Of a DNA stretch of 64,000 nt, positions 13,976 to 23,378 are shown one piece after another. A program made the position numbers and the translations under genes. The stretch's first letter is position 1. Each line of letters starts with the position of its first letter. The stretch covers positions 186,001 through 250,000 of the forward strand of contig NZ_JNWV01000016.1 in assembly GCF_000716535.1 (NCBI RefSeq). Direction: 5' to 3'. Origin of the DNA: Streptomyces flaveolus. GTDB lineage: Bacteria; Actinomycetota; Actinomycetes; Streptomycetales; Streptomycetaceae. The notes beneath the pieces were generated by a model. It worked only from the letters and a program-made list of their open reading frames with translations. It ran no database searches and had not been told where the DNA came from.

Positions 13976-16456
13976 CTAGCCTCCCGCCGTTTCCGCCGCT
14001 CCCGCCTCCTCCGGCGCCTCCCGCAGCAGCACGGTGAGCAGTCGTACCGCGCCCCTCTTGTGCAGTGGGTCGTTGCCGTTGCCGCACTTGGGGGACTGGA
14101 TGCAGGACGGGCAGCCGGCCTCGCACTCGCAGGAGGCGATGGCCTCGCGGGTGGCGGTGAGCCAGGCGCGGGCGGTGTGGAAGGCGCGCTCGGCGAATCC
14201 GGCGCCGCCGGGGTGGCCGTCGTAGACGAAGACCGTGGGCAGGAGGGTGTCGGGGTGCAGGGGCACGGACACGCCGCCGATGTCCCAGCGGTCGCAGGTC
14301 GCGAAGAGGGGCAGCATGCCGATGGAGGCGTGTTCGGCGGCGTGCAGGGAGCCGCCGAGGATCTCCGGGGTGATCCGGGCCTCGTCGAGCTGGTCCTCGG
14401 TGACCGTCCACCACACCGCGCGTGTGCGCAGCGTACGAGGAGGGAGGTCGAGTTTCGTCTCGCCCAGCACTTCGCCGGTGATGAGGCGTCGGCGGAGGTA
14501 GGAGACCACCTGGTTGGTGACCTCCACCGAGCCGTAGCACAGACGACCGGCACCCCACGGGATCTCGGTGTCCGTCTCCAGGATGGAGATGGACGTGGTG
14601 TCGCGGGCGACCGTCGAGTACGGCGGGTCCGCCTGCTCGACCAGGGCGACCGAGTCCTCCAGGTCCAGGGAGCGCACCAGGTAGGTGCGGCCCTGGTGCA
14701 GGTGGACGGCGCCTTCGTGGACCGTGGAGTGCGCGGCGCCCGCGTCGACCGTGCCGAGCAGGCGGCCCGTGCCGGCCTCGACGACCTGTACCGGGCGGCC
14801 GCCGGCACCACGGATGTCGGTGAGGTCGGCGGCCCGCTCCCGGCGGGTCCAGTGCCAGGCCTTGGTGCGCCGGCGGAGCAGCTTCGCGGCCTCCAGCTGC
14901 GGCAGCACGTCCGCGCAGGCCGGGCCGAAGAGGTCCAGGTCCTCCTCGGTCAGCGGCAGCTCCGCGGCGGCGGCACACAGGTGCGGGGCGAGCACGTAGG
15001 GGTTGTCGGGGTCGAGGACCGTGGATTCCACCGGCTGGTCGAACAGGGCCTCGGAGTGATGGACGAGGAAGGTGTCCAGCGGGTCGTCACGGGCGACGAG
15101 GACCGCGAGGGCGCCCTGGCCGGAGCGGCCCGCGCGGCCCGCCTGCTGCCACAGGGACGCGCGCGTGCCCGGGTAGCCGGCGATCACCACCGCGTCCAGG
15201 CCGGAGACGTCCACGCCGAGCTCCAGGGCCGTCGTGGCGGCGAGACCGAGGAGCTCGCCGGAGTGCAGGGCGCGTTCCAGGGCGCGGCGCTCCTCGGGGA
15301 GGTAGCCGCCGCGGTAGGCCGCGACACGCCGGGCCAGGGAGCGGTCGACCTCGGCGAGTCTCTCCTGGGCGATCACCGAGATCAGTTCGGCGCCGCGCCG
15401 GGAGCGTACGAAGGCGACCGAGCGCACGCCCTGCACGGTGAGGTCGGTCAGCAGGTCGGCGGTCTCGGCGGTGGCGGTACGCCGTACGGGTGCGCCCTTC
15501 TCGCCCTGGAGTTCGGTGAGCGGGGGCTCCCAGAGGGCGAACACCAGTTCTCCGCGCGGGGAGGCGTCGTCGGCGACCTCGACGACGGGCAGACCGGTCA
15601 GTCGGCGGGCGGCGACCGCGGGCTCGGCGGCGGTCGCCGAGGCCAGCAGGAAGACGGGGAAGGAGCCGTAGCGGGCGCACAGCCGGCGTAGCCGGCGCAG
15701 CACCTGGGCGACGTGCGAGCCGAAGACGCCCCGGTAGGTGTGGCACTCGTCGATGACGACGTACTTGAGCGATTTCAGGAAGGAGGACCAGCGCGGGTGG
15801 GAGGGGAGTATCCCGCGGTGCAGCATGTCGGGGTTGGTGAGGACGTAGTTGGCGTACTGGCGGATCCACTCGCGTTCCTCGAACGGGGTGTCGCCGTCGT
15901 ACACGGCCGGCCGCACCGATGTGCCGAGGGGTTGTGAAAGTTCCTTCACCGACCGGCACTGATCCGCCGCGAGGGCCTTGGTGGGGGACAGGTACAGGGC
16001 GGTGGCGCCACGGCCATTCGGGGCCTCGGCGCCGTCCAGGAGGGTGGACAGGACGGGCACGAGGTAGGCGAGGGACTTGCCGGAGGCGGTGCCGGTGGCG
16101 ACGACCACGCAGTCACCGTCCAGGGCGTGCCCGGCGGCCAGCGCCTGGTGTGCCCAGGGATGCTCGATGCCGCACGCCTGGACGGCCGCGATCACCTCCG
16201 GCCGAATCCGGTCAGGCCAGACGGCATGGCGGCCCGCGCGCGGGGGCAAGTGCTCCGTATGAGTGATGCGCGCAGCCCGGCTCGGCCCGGAGGCGAGCCG
16301 CCCCAGGACCGTGTCCGGGGACGGGCGGGAGGCCGGGTGAGCCTGGGGTCGATCGGATCGGTGATTCTTGGCCATCGGCACCGAGTGTGTCACTGGCGTG
16401 ACGGACAATGGAGCCAAGGCGTCGTGCACGCCTGCCGGTAAGTGATTGAATGCCAT
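13976..16456 (-). CDS. DEAD/DEAH-box helicase with DUF1998 zinc domain (MrfA-like)
   Basis: An 826-residue superfamily 2 helicase. Motif I is VVATGTASGKSLAYL, motif II DECH (VIDECHTYRG) and motif III SAT; GRAGRSGQG carries motif VI. The C-terminal DUF1998 region ends with a four-cysteine cluster, CECEAGCPSCIQSPKC, which probably binds metal. MrfA relatives act in a nucleotide-excision-type repair of mitomycin damage, and the mycobacterial orthologue sits in the same neighbourhood. The ATG at 16456 has no clear ribosome site; ATG at 16375 (MAKNHRSDR) is an alternative that lacks 27 residues. It is divergent from bldG. Confidence 0.88.
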   Translation of the reverse strand: MAFNHLPAGVHDALAPLSVTPVTHSVPMAKNHRSDRPQAHPASRPSPDTVLGRLASGPSRAARITHTEHLPPRAGRHAVWPDRIRPEVIAAVQACGIEHPWAHQALAAGHALDGDCVVVATGTASGKSLAYLVPVLSTLLDGAEAPNGRGATALYLSPTKALAADQCRSVKELSQPLGTSVRPAVYDGDTPFEEREWIRQYANYVLTNPDMLHRGILPSHPRWSSFLKSLKYVVIDECHTYRGVFGSHVAQVLRRLRRLCARYGSFPVFLLASATAAEPAVAARRLTGLPVVEVADDASPRGELVFALWEPPLTELQGEKGAPVRRTATAETADLLTDLTVQGVRSVAFVRSRRGAELISVIAQERLAEVDRSLARRVAAYRGGYLPEERRALERALHSGELLGLAATTALELGVDVSGLDAVVIAGYPGTRASLWQQAGRAGRSGQGALAVLVARDDPLDTFLVHHSEALFDQPVESTVLDPDNPYVLAPHLCAAAAELPLTEEDLDLFGPACADVLPQLEAAKLLRRRTKAWHWTRRERAADLTDIRGAGGRPVQVVEAGTGRLLGTVDAGAAHSTVHEGAVHLHQGRTYLVRSLDLEDSVALVEQADPPYSTVARDTTSISILETDTEIPWGAGRLCYGSVEVTNQVVSYLRRRLITGEVLGETKLDLPPRTLRTRAVWWTVTEDQLDEARITPEILGGSLHAAEHASIGMLPLFATCDRWDIGGVSVPLHPDTLLPTVFVYDGHPGGAGFAERAFHTARAWLTATREAIASCECEAGCPSCIQSPKCGNGNDPLHKRGAVRLLTVLLREAPEEAGAAETAGG

Positions 16457-16536
16457 CGCGGCTGGCGAAACGTCCCGGGGGCCGCAAGCGAGGTGCCCGA
16501 GGGACGACCGCTCGATAGCAAGGTGCTGGAGGATCC

Positions 16537-16878
16537 GTGGACCTGTCCCTGTCGACCCGTACCGTCGGCGATCGTACGGTCGTCGAGGTCGGTGGCGAAA
16601 TCGACGTATATACCGCGCCCAAGCTGCGCGAGCAGCTGGTCGAGCTGGTGAACGACGGGAATTTCCACCTCGTCGTCGACATGGAAGGCGTGGACTTCCT
16701 CGACTCCACCGGGCTCGGCGTGCTGGTCGGCGGCCTGAAGAGGGTTCGTGCCCACGAGGGCTCGTTGCGCCTGGTCTGCAACCAGGAGCGCATTCTCAAG
16801 ATCTTCCGCATCACCGGCCTCACCAAGGTGTTCCCGATCCACACCACGGTCGAGGAAGCGGTGGCGGCCACCGACTGA
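16537..16878 (+). CDS. bldG: Anti-sigma factor antagonist BldG
   Basis: A 113-residue STAS-domain protein that controls morphological differentiation and antibiotic production in Streptomyces by sequestering anti-sigma factors. The STAS core and phosphorylation site are visible: [10 protein letters not shown] places the phospho-acceptor at Ser57, as reported for BldG. Length and sequence ([29 protein letters not shown]) fit BldG closely. The GTG start has GGAG eight bases upstream. It is followed 182 bp later by its cognate anti-sigma gene, as in S. coelicolor. Confidence 0.96.
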   Translation: MDLSLSTRTVGDRTVVEVGGEIDVYTAPKLREQLVELVNDGNFHLVVDMEGVDFLDSTGLGVLVGGLKRVRAHEGSLRLVCNQERILKIFRITGLTKVFPIHTTVEEAVAATD

Positions 16879-17060
16879 TCGACCACTGTCCGATCCCGGA
16901 CCGGTCGCCGGCGTCGGGCTCCTTCCGGGGCCCGGTCGTCGGCCGGTCCCGTCCTGGGCCGATGCCTATGCTGCGGCCCTGGGCACAGATGTACACCAGG
17001 GGGTGTGGGCGCTCGGCGGCCCCGCCCCCGACCGCACGCCCGTAGTCGCGAGGGGGATGC

Positions 17061-17495
17061 ATGGCCACCGTCGAACTCCGCTTCAGCGCGCTGCCCGAGC
17101 ACGTCAGGACCGCCCGGCTGGTGGCGGCAGCGGTGGCGCGCAGGGCCGGAGTGGACGAGGCCGTCCTGGACGAGGTGCGGCTGGCCGTGGGCGAGGCCTG
17201 TTCTCGCGCCGTCGGCCTGCACCAGAGCAGTGGCGTCACGGCACCGGTGAAGGTGGCGCTGATCGAAGAGGAGAAACAGTTCTCCATCGAGGTCGGCGAC
17301 GAGGCCCCGCATGCCGCTCCGGGCGGCGACACGCCGGGCGCCGGACAGGAAGCCGAGGCGGAGGTCGAGGAGGACGAGATGGGCCTCGCGGTCATCAGCG
17401 GCCTCGTCGACGACGTGGAGGTCACCACCGGGCAGAACGGCGGGCTGATCCGGATGACCTGGCCGACCGCGCCGCCGGCCGCCGTACTCGCCTGA
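17061..17495 (+). CDS. BldG-associated anti-sigma factor (HATPase, RsbW-like)
   Basis: A 144-residue GHKL-type serine kinase/anti-sigma factor, the usual partner encoded after bldG (SCO3548, called ApgA or UshX). The N-box region DEVRLAVGEACSRAV and the late MGLAVISGLVDDVEV (G-box) are present. An acidic insert (AEAEVEEDE) lies between them. It should bind a sigma factor, phosphorylate BldG, and be released by unphosphorylated BldG. ATG at 17061 follows GCGAGGGGG. A strong terminator follows the gene. Confidence 0.9.
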   Translation: MATVELRFSALPEHVRTARLVAAAVARRAGVDEAVLDEVRLAVGEACSRAVGLHQSSGVTAPVKVALIEEEKQFSIEVGDEAPHAAPGGDTPGAGQEAEAEVEEDEMGLAVISGLVDDVEVTTGQNGGLIRMTWPTAPPAAVLA

Positions 17496-17569
17496 GCCCG
17501 CCCGTCTGGTCCGAGCAGCGAGCGGTCTCACTCGACTGGCCGTAGCCGCCAAAACCACCTGACAAGCGC

Positions 17570-17607
17570 ACAGGGGCCCTGCCGAGCAGGGCCCCTGTCG
17601 TGTTTTT
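17570..17607 (+). terminator. Terminator of the bldG operon
   Basis: Perfect 12-bp stem ACAGGGGCCCTG (17570-17581) with its complement (17587-17598) and a 5-base loop, followed by CGTGTTTTTCC. It is a canonical intrinsic terminator placed 75 bp after the anti-sigma gene. Confidence 0.92.
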
Positions 17608-17824
17608 CCGATCACCGCCGAATTCGTGAAAGAATTCACGATCGGAACCGTGGTAATTTGATCAAGTGTCCAGGTGGCCGACAATGGCTTTGGGGCATTA
17701 CATCGTTCGAGTCTGCTGTATGTGCATGCAGGCCAATTCTGTTTACCGTCCCCTGTTTGAATCACTCGGGGGTACCTACAATCCGTCCACATCTTGAGCT
17801 CAGCCCAAGCGTCAAGGAGGACGA
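17608..17824. other. Leader region of hppA
   Basis: Together with the terminator this makes about 330 bp without a gene. It is relatively AT-rich and holds the hppA promoter. An inverted repeat, TCGTGAA (17624-17630) and TTCACGA (17635-17641) separated by AGAA, could be an operator. Confidence 0.5.
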
Positions 17825-20227
17825 ATGGCGGGGCTTTCTACTCCTCAGTTGGGTCACCCCACATCCCTCGCGGCCGCGGTCCTGACCGACGACAACCGGA
17901 TCATCGTGGCTGTCATCGCGGCGGTCGCCCTGGCCGCGCTGGTGGTCGCGGGGATCTTGGTGCGCCAGGTGCTGGCGGCCGGCGAGGGCACCGAGAGCAT
18001 GAAGCGGATCGCCGAGGCGGTCCAGGAAGGTGCCAAGGCGTATCTCGCCCGGCAACTGCGCACGCTCGGCGTATTCGCCGTCGTCGTCTTCTTCCTGCTC
18101 ATGCTGCTGCCCGCGGACGACTGGAATCAGCGGGCCGGCCGCTCGGTGTTCTTCCTGATCGGAGCGGCGTTCTCGGCGGCCACCGGCTATATCGGCATGT
18201 GGCTCGCCGTACGCAGCAATGTGCGGGTTGCCGCGGCGGCCCGGGAAGCCACCCCGGCGGAAGGCGAGCCGGAAAAGGATCTCACCACCGTTTCGCACAC
18301 CGCGATGAAGATCGCATTTCGCACGGGCGGCGTCGTCGGCATGTTCACGGTGGGGCTCGGCCTGCTGGGCGCCTCCTGTGTGGTGCTGGTGTACGCGGCC
18401 GACGCGCCGAAGGTGCTGGAGGGCTTCGGCCTCGGTGCCGCCCTGATCGCGATGTTCATGCGGGTGGGCGGTGGCATCTTCACCAAGGCCGCCGACGTCG
18501 GCGCCGACCTGGTCGGCAAGGTCGAACAGGGCATTCCGGAGGACGACCCGCGCAATGCCGCGACCATCGCCGACAACGTGGGCGACAACGTCGGCGACTG
18601 CGCGGGCATGGCGGCCGACCTGTTCGAGTCGTACGCCGTGACCCTGGTGGCCGCGCTGATCCTCGGCAAGGCCGCCTTCGGCGACTCCGGGCTGGCGTTC
18701 CCGCTGCTGGTGCCCGCCATCGGTGTGCTCACGGCGATGATCGGCATCTTCGCGGTCGCCCCGCGCCGGGCCGACCGCAGTGGCATGTCCGCGATCAACC
18801 GCGGCTTCTTCATCTCCGCGGTGATCTCGCTGGCGCTGGTCGCGATCGCGGTCTTCGTCTACCTGCCGTCGAAGTACTCCGCCCTCGACGGCGTCACCGA
18901 CGCGGCGATCAAGGGCAAGGACGGCGATCCGCGCATCCTCGCGCTGGTCGCGGTGGCCATCGGCATCCTGCTCGCCGCGGTCATCCAGCAGCTGACCGGC
19001 TACTTCACCGAGACCAACCGCCGTCCGGTGCGGGACATCGGCAAGACCTCCCTCACCGGCCCGGCCACCGTCGTCCTCTCCGGCATCTCGGTGGGCCTGG
19101 AGTCCGCCGTCTACACCGCGCTGCTCATCGGGCTCGGGGTGTACGGCGCGTTCCTGCTCGGCGGTACGTCGATCATGCTGGCGCTGTTCGCGGTCGCGCT
19201 GGCCGGCACGGGCCTGCTCACCACGGTCGGCGTGATCGTCGCCATGGACACCTTCGGGCCGGTCTCCGACAACGCGCAGGGCATCGCCGAGATGTCCGGC
19301 GACGTCGAGGGCGCGGGCGCGCAGGTGCTCACCAACCTGGACGCGGTCGGCAACACGACCAAGGCCATCACCAAGGGCATCGCCATCGCCACCGCCGTCC
19401 TCGCCGCGTCGGCGCTGTTCGGGTCGTACCGCGACGCGATCACCACCAACGTGCAGGACGTCGGCGCGAAGCTCACCGGGCCGGGCTCGCCGCTGAGCCT
19501 GTCCATGGACATCTCGCAGCCCAACAACCTCGTCGGCCTCATCGCGGGCGCCGCGGTCGTCTTCCTCTTCTCCGGACTGGCCATCAACGCGGTGTCGCGG
19601 TCGGCGGGTTCGGTGGTGTTCGAGGTGCGGCGGCAGTTCCGTGAGAGGCCCGGGATCATGGACTTCAGCGAGAAGCCCGAGTACGGCAGGGTCGTCGACA
19701 TCTGCACCAAGGACGCCCTGCGGGAGCTGGCCACGCCCGGTCTGCTCGCCGTCATGGCGCCGATCTTCATCGGGTTCACGCTCGGTGTCGGCGCGCTCGG
19801 CTCCTACCTCGCCGGTGCGATCGGCGCGGGCACGCTGATGGCGGTGTTCCTCGCCAACTCCGGCGGCGCCTGGGACAACGCCAAGAAGCTGGTGGAGGAC
19901 GGCAACCACGGCGGCAAGGGCAGCGAGGCACACGCGGCCACGGTGATCGGGGACACGGTCGGCGACCCGTTCAAGGACACCGCCGGACCCGCGATCAATC
20001 CGCTGCTGAAGGTCATGAACCTGGTCTCGCTGCTCATCGCACCGGCGGTGATCAAGTTTTCCTACGGTGACGACAAGAACCTCGGGGTGCGGATCGGGAT
20101 CGCGATCCTCGCGCTGCTGGTGATCGTCGTCGCCGTGTACATCTCCAAGCGGCGGGGGATCGCCGTCGGCGAGGACGACAGTGCCGGACGGGTCGCCAAC
20201 CCGCCGGACGCCGCGGTGGTTTCGTAG
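17825..20227 (+). CDS. hppA: Membrane-bound proton-pumping pyrophosphatase
   Basis: An 800-residue integral membrane enzyme that hydrolyses PPi and pumps protons outward, with about 16 helices. Family hallmarks are visible: DVGADLVGKVE (the PPi/Mg-binding loop), DNVGDNVGDCAGMAADLFESYAV, and GGAWDNAKKLVEDG with HAATVIGDTVGDPFKDTAGPA near the C-terminus. The absence of a conserved GNTTK-to-GNTAA change (GNTTKAITKG here) suggests the K+-independent/dependent class cannot be assigned by eye. The ATG has a very strong AAGGAGGAC site. A soluble pyrophosphatase gene also lies in the window at 61.3 kb. Confidence 0.96.
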   Translation: MAGLSTPQLGHPTSLAAAVLTDDNRIIVAVIAAVALAALVVAGILVRQVLAAGEGTESMKRIAEAVQEGAKAYLARQLRTLGVFAVVVFFLLMLLPADDWNQRAGRSVFFLIGAAFSAATGYIGMWLAVRSNVRVAAAAREATPAEGEPEKDLTTVSHTAMKIAFRTGGVVGMFTVGLGLLGASCVVLVYAADAPKVLEGFGLGAALIAMFMRVGGGIFTKAADVGADLVGKVEQGIPEDDPRNAATIADNVGDNVGDCAGMAADLFESYAVTLVAALILGKAAFGDSGLAFPLLVPAIGVLTAMIGIFAVAPRRADRSGMSAINRGFFISAVISLALVAIAVFVYLPSKYSALDGVTDAAIKGKDGDPRILALVAVAIGILLAAVIQQLTGYFTETNRRPVRDIGKTSLTGPATVVLSGISVGLESAVYTALLIGLGVYGAFLLGGTSIMLALFAVALAGTGLLTTVGVIVAMDTFGPVSDNAQGIAEMSGDVEGAGAQVLTNLDAVGNTTKAITKGIAIATAVLAASALFGSYRDAITTNVQDVGAKLTGPGSPLSLSMDISQPNNLVGLIAGAAVVFLFSGLAINAVSRSAGSVVFEVRRQFRERPGIMDFSEKPEYGRVVDICTKDALRELATPGLLAVMAPIFIGFTLGVGALGSYLAGAIGAGTLMAVFLANSGGAWDNAKKLVEDGNHGGKGSEAHAATVIGDTVGDPFKDTAGPAINPLLKVMNLVSLLIAPAVIKFSYGDDKNLGVRIGIAILALLVIVVAVYISKRRGIAVGEDDSAGRVANPPDAAVVS

Positions 20228-20280
20228 GCCGGGAGGAGGTCGGGACCCGGTCGAGACAGGAGGAAGGCCCTGCTCGACGG

Positions 20281-20320
20281 CGGGCGGGCGGCGTGTGTTG
20301 ACGCCGCCCGCCCGCTTGTC
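20281..20320 (+). terminator. Terminator of hppA
   Basis: Perfect 14-bp stem CGGGCGGGCGGCGT (20281-20294) with its complement (20301-20314), a 6-base loop, then CTTGTCGTC. It lies 54 bp after the hppA stop. Confidence 0.88.
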
Positions 20321-20465
20321 GTCTGTGGGCTCACCCACGTCGTGAGCCTTCTCTCCCATGGCGCGAAAGATCACAAAAACTGACTTATGCCGCACCCGGC
20401 AGGGGGAGGGAGTGCGTCCGGCGTGTAGATTCCGGGGGCCGAGAGCCATGGAAGGGACCAATCCG

Positions 20466-21077
20466 GTGAACAAGAAGCTCGCGGCCGCACTGTCCGGCGG
20501 TGCGGTACTGGTGGTGGCGGTGTCCGGGTGCAGCGACGGCGGTGACAAGGGGCCCGACCCCAAGCTGGTGTCCTGGGCCAAGACGGTGTGCGACGCGGTG
20601 CCCGCGCAGGACGCGAAGATCAGGGCGGCCAACGCTTCGATCGCGGCCATCGCCACGGACACCAACCTCCCGCCCAAGGACGCCCAGAAGACGTACGCGG
20701 CGGCCTTCCAGGACATGGCCGAGGGTTACAAGGCGCTCTCCGCCGCCCTCGACAGCGCCGGAGCGCCCCCCGGGATCGACGGCGGCGCCAAGCTCCAGCA
20801 GGACGCGGCGAAGAACCTGGCCGGCCTCTCCACGTCGTACGCCGACCTGAAGAAGAAGGTCGACGGGCTCAACACCAAGGACCAGGGCAAGTTCGCCAAG
20901 GGCCTGAAGGAGGTCGCCCTGCAGACCAAGGAGGTCGGCAAGCAGAGCGACAGCGGCACGGAGGCGCTGAAGCGGCTGGAGCAGGGCGACGTCAAGGAGG
21001 CGATGGCCAAGCAGCCCAGCTGCAAGGTCACCGCGTCCGGTTCCGCACAGCCGACGGCGTCGGCGACGGCCGGCTGA
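20466..21077 (+). CDS. Small secreted lipoprotein, coiled-coil type
   Basis: A 203-residue lipoprotein of unknown function. The signal peptide LAAALSGGAVLVVAVSGC ends in a lipobox (Cys near residue 20). The mature part is helical and rich in Lys, Ala and Asp, with TYAAAFQDMAEGYKALSAAL and KKKVDGLNTKDQGKFAKGLKEVAL suggesting an antiparallel helical bundle. One internal cysteine occurs early and one near the end (PSCKV). GTG at 20466 is chosen because it starts directly before the signal peptide and has AAGGGA upstream; ATG at 20448 is possible. Confidence 0.8.
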   Translation: MNKKLAAALSGGAVLVVAVSGCSDGGDKGPDPKLVSWAKTVCDAVPAQDAKIRAANASIAAIATDTNLPPKDAQKTYAAAFQDMAEGYKALSAALDSAGAPPGIDGGAKLQQDAAKNLAGLSTSYADLKKKVDGLNTKDQGKFAKGLKEVALQTKEVGKQSDSGTEALKRLEQGDVKEAMAKQPSCKVTASGSAQPTASATAG

Positions 21078-21477
21078 CGTCGCCGATTGGGCGGCTGACG
21101 TCGGCGAGTGGGCGGCTGTGGCTGGCGACGGTCCGCTGACGACCGCGACAACCGGCTGACATCGGCGAACGGCCCACGAGAAAGCGGCCTCGGGAGTCGC
21201 TGGGAGTCGGTATGGGCAGTCGTCGCGGGTCGGCCCTGGGGAGTCGCCGGGAGTCGGTCCGGGTAGTCGTCGCGGGTCGGCCCAGAGCCGCCGCCGGGAA
21301 TCGCTCAGGGCAGTCGTCATGGGTCGGCCCGGGGAGTCGTCACGAGTCGGCCCCGGCAGTTGTCGTGGGTCGGCCTCGGGCAGTCGCCAGGAATCGGGTC
21401 CGGCCGTCGCCGCAGAGTCCGTCCGGGGCGACGTCGCGAGTCGGCCCCACCCAGCCGTCGCGGGCCACAATGGGGGC
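21078..21477. repeat. 24-bp minisatellite between lipoprotein and methyltransferase genes
   Basis: This 400-bp gap is almost entirely repeats. From about 21190 to 21460 there are roughly ten degenerate copies of a unit close to GGGCAGTCGTCGCGGGTCGG plus CCC, at 21214, 21238, 21261, 21308, 21332, 21356 and 21379. The first part (21070-21170) carries a different unit, CGGCTGACGTCGGCGAGTGG. There are no unique spacers, so it is not a CRISPR. The period is a multiple of three, so the frame stays open, but no credible start was found. Confidence 0.8.
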
Positions 21478-22998
21478 GTGACTGACTCCGGACTCGCTCC
21501 CCTGCCCGCTTCCGACCGGCCCGACATCGCCGCGCGACTGAGGGACGCGCTGCTGGCCGCCTCCTTCACCGCCGACGGGCTGCTCGACCTGCTCGGCGCG
21601 CCCGCCTACGCGGCGCTGGCCCGCAGCGAGACCGTGCCCGCTCTCCGGGCGACCCGTGGCGACACGCCGCTGGAGACGCTCGTACGGCTGTTCCTGCTCC
21701 AGCAACCGGTGCCCCACGCGCGCGTGGCGGCCGTTCTGCCGGTCGAGGAGGCGCTGGAGGCCGGCTGGCTCAGGCGCGTGGGCGGCGACGAGGTGGCCGC
21801 GACCGTGGACGTACGGCCGTACGGCGGCCCCGGCGGCGAGGACTGGTTCATCGTCTCCGACCTCGGCTGCGCGGTCGGCGGGGCCGGCGGCATCGGGCAG
21901 CGTGACGAGGGTGTCGTCCTGGGTGTCGGCGGCGCCTCGACGACCCTCGCCGGCATCACCGTCCGCACCCCCGTCGCCTCCGCCCTGGACCTCGGCACCG
22001 GGTCCGGCATCCAGGCGCTGCACGCCGCGCAGCACGCCACGCGCGTGACGGCGACCGACCTCAACCCGCGCGCGCTGCACATCACGGCGCTCACGCTGGC
22101 GCTCTCCGGAGCGCCCGCCGCGGACCTGCGCGAGGGGTCGCTGTTCGAGCCGGTGCGGGACGACGAGACGTTCGACCTGATCGTGTCCAACCCGCCGTTC
22201 GTGATCTCCCCGCGCGCCCGGCTGACGTACCGGGACGGTGGCATGGGCGGGGACGATCTGTGCCGCTCGCTCGTTCAGGAGGCGGGGGAACGGCTGAACG
22301 AGGGCGGGTTCGCGCAGTTCCTCGCGAACTGGCAGCACGTGGCGGGGGAGGACTGGCAGGACAGACTCAGGTCGTGGGTGCCGCGCGGGTGCGATGCCTG
22401 GATCGTGCAGCGCGAGGTGCAGGACGTCACGCAGTACGCCGAGCTGTGGCTGAGGGACGCCGGTGACCACCGTGGGGACCCGGCGGAGTACCAGGCGCGG
22501 TACGACGCCTGGCTCGACGAGTTCGAGGCGCGCAAGGTCAGGGCGGTCGGCTTTGGCTGGATCACCCTGCGCAGGACCGGCTCCGCCGAGCCCGTCGTCA
22601 CCGTGGAGGAGTGGCCGCACCCGGTCGAACAACCGCTCGGGGAGACGATCCGGGCGCACTTCGAGCGGCTCGACTATCTCCGGGAGCACGACGACGCGGC
22701 GCTGCTGGACAGTCGTTTCAAGCTCGTCCCGGAGGTGGTCCAGGAGCAGGTCGGGCTGCCCGGTGCCGAGGACCCGGAGCATGTGGTGCTGCGCCAGCAC
22801 CGCGGGATGCGCCGGGCGACGAAGGTGGACACGGTGGGTGCCGGGTTCGCGGGGGTGTGCGACGGCACGCTGAGCGCGGGCCGCATCCTCGACGCCATCG
22901 CGCAGCTCGTCGGCGAGGACCCGGTGGTGCTCCGCGACCGCACGCCCGCGCAGATCCGGCTGCTGGTGGAGCAGGGCTTCCTGGAGCCGGCGGGCTGA
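21478..22998 (+). CDS. SAM-dependent methyltransferase (NPPF class)
   Basis: A 506-residue cytosolic methyltransferase. Motif I is ALDLGTGSGIQALH (about residue 170) and the catalytic-type motif IV is LIVSNPPFVISP, as in HemK/RsmC-like enzymes that methylate amide or exocyclic amino nitrogens. An N-terminal ~150-residue region (LFLLQQPVPHARVAAVLP) resembles the substrate-recognition part of actinobacterial DUF7059-type proteins. The C-terminal ~200 residues form an extra domain. The substrate, rRNA, DNA or protein glutamine, is not known. GTG at 21478 is used because upstream in-frame sequence is only the minisatellite. Confidence 0.82.
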   Translation: MTDSGLAPLPASDRPDIAARLRDALLAASFTADGLLDLLGAPAYAALARSETVPALRATRGDTPLETLVRLFLLQQPVPHARVAAVLPVEEALEAGWLRRVGGDEVAATVDVRPYGGPGGEDWFIVSDLGCAVGGAGGIGQRDEGVVLGVGGASTTLAGITVRTPVASALDLGTGSGIQALHAAQHATRVTATDLNPRALHITALTLALSGAPAADLREGSLFEPVRDDETFDLIVSNPPFVISPRARLTYRDGGMGGDDLCRSLVQEAGERLNEGGFAQFLANWQHVAGEDWQDRLRSWVPRGCDAWIVQREVQDVTQYAELWLRDAGDHRGDPAEYQARYDAWLDEFEARKVRAVGFGWITLRRTGSAEPVVTVEEWPHPVEQPLGETIRAHFERLDYLREHDDAALLDSRFKLVPEVVQEQVGLPGAEDPEHVVLRQHRGMRRATKVDTVGAGFAGVCDGTLSAGRILDAIAQLVGEDPVVLRDRTPAQIRLLVEQGFLEPAG

Positions 22999-23378
22999 GC
23001 GGGCACGCGCGGGAGGGCCGCTGGAGCGGTGCCGTGGTGCCGGGTGAGGGGCCCGGCGAGGGGCCGTGCCGGGCAGGTGCCGTACGCCGGGTGCCCGTGC
23101 CGTCGTAGGCGCGGTCGGATCATCTTCCGATCGCCGCGCGCGAATCGTCGTATGCCGGGGGCACGGGCCCGGCGGAGTTGCCGGTCGAGGGCGGCGCCGA
23201 ACCGTTTCCGGAAAACGGCCGGAAAAATATCGGCGCCGGGTTGGAGCCCTCTTGGTTCGAGTGTGCGTTCGAATGGATGCGGACCTTCCGTTCACCCCGA
23301 TGTCGCCCGCCCGCCTCCCGCGCGTGCCACCCTCCCGGCGCTGGGCAGAGCCGACGGCAGGGAAGGGGTGCTCGGGTG
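22999..23378. other. Intergenic region before a small membrane protein gene
   Basis: About 380 bp. It holds an imperfect inverted repeat, GCGGTCGGA (23111-23119) against TCCGATCGC, and a nearly direct repeat GTTCGAGTG / GTTCGAATG near 23255-23275. The rest is typical GC-rich DNA, and no gene was supported. Confidence 0.4.

Noticed and set aside
17762..20716. Long minus-strand ORFs opposite hppA, tmk and topA
   Set aside because: They mirror the third-position GC bias of the real genes, are rich in Arg, Gly and His, and lack domains and ribosome sites.
21190..21460. Regularly spaced repeats resembling a CRISPR array
   Set aside because: Units are directly adjacent with no unique spacers, they are degenerate, and no cas genes are present. 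It is a minisatellite.
21319..21477. Extended start of the methyltransferase through the repeats
   Set aside because: The added residues are only repeat translation; no supported start was seen.
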